In this document: positions 5,589 to 5,687 of the stretch, in pieces
How positions within the stretch are numbered: position 1 is the stretch's first letter
How the letters are laid out: every line of letters begins with the position of its first letter
Source of the DNA: Patescibacteria group bacterium
GTDB taxonomy: Bacteria > Patescibacteriota > Patescibacteriia > JAGPKW01
Length of the DNA: 5,687 nucleotides
Direction: 5' to 3'
Assembly: GCA_018053685.1 (NCBI GenBank)
Contig: JAGPKW010000056.1
Coordinates: forward strand, 1 to 5,687
The notes under the pieces: generated by a model
What the model was told of the DNA's origin: nothing
Database searches by the model: none
What the model saw: only the letters and a program-made list of their open reading frames with translations
Position numbers and translations under genes: made by a program

Positions 5589-5663
5589 GCCGCTATCGTC
5601 TAACGGTTAGGACACATGATTCTCAATCATGTAACCAGGGTTCGATTCCCTGTAGCGGTACCA
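5589..5663 (+). tRNA. tRNA-Glu(CUC)
   Basis: Full cloverleaf: acceptor GCCGCTA (5589-5595) with TAGCGGT (one G-U pair), D-arm with GTCTAACGGTTAGGAC, anticodon stem CATGA/TCATG around loop TTCTCAA (anticodon CTC at 5622-5624, reading GAG), T-arm CAGGG-TTCGATT-CCCTG, discriminator A and encoded CCA (5661-5663). The D-arm and anticodon loop are typical of bacterial glutamate tRNAs. The CUC anticodon is usually a secondary isoacceptor beside UUC, so another glutamate tRNA should exist elsewhere in the genome. Confidence 0.97.
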
Positions 5664-5687
5664 ATATATGATACATTTTGATATTGT

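Overview
The window holds a complete, compact type II-C CRISPR-Cas locus of the Neisseria (Nme1Cas9-like) kind in an AT-rich bacterial genome, ending at a tRNA-Glu gene. Order on the + strand: a structured RNA-like element (about 12-84), a degenerate CRISPR repeat with flank (91-151), tracrRNA (about 196-299), cas9 (328-3561), cas1 (3524-4426), cas2 (4426-4740), a short leader-like stretch (4741-4800), a CRISPR array of 10 repeats and 9 spacers (4801-5429), a non-coding flank with a probable terminator, and tRNA-Glu(CUC) (5589-5663). There is no csn2 or cas4, and all nuclease and integrase active-site residues are present, so the locus looks intact. The host cannot be named from the sequence. 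Low G+C, frequent AGA/AGG arginine codons and a genome-encoded CCA on the tRNA fit an AT-rich bacterium, possibly a Firmicutes-type gut organism, but that is a guess.

How it works together: the three cas genes overlap end to start (38 bases for cas9/cas1, 1 base for cas1/cas2) and form one + strand operon. Cas1 and Cas2 insert spacers. The array is read on the - strand, because each repeat read that way starts GTTTTTATTCCC and ends in TGCTATAAT, an extended -10 promoter. Each repeat can therefore start its own crRNA with about 24 bases of guide, as established for Neisseria. The + strand tracrRNA upstream of cas9 carries an anti-repeat that pairs with the 5' part of the crRNA repeat, followed by two hairpins, the second with a T-run. 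Cas9 loaded with both RNAs cleaves target DNA with its HNH and RuvC domains.

The least ordinary part is the 5' end. Positions 91-151 are a diverged copy of the terminal repeat plus its 25-base outer flank at the far end of the array (5394-5454). In this copy the - strand extended -10 box survives and points into a 70-base element that folds as a cloverleaf. This suggests that tracrRNA and a possible second small RNA arose beside a relic array end, with a repeat-derived promoter kept for the second RNA and damaged in the anti-repeat itself.
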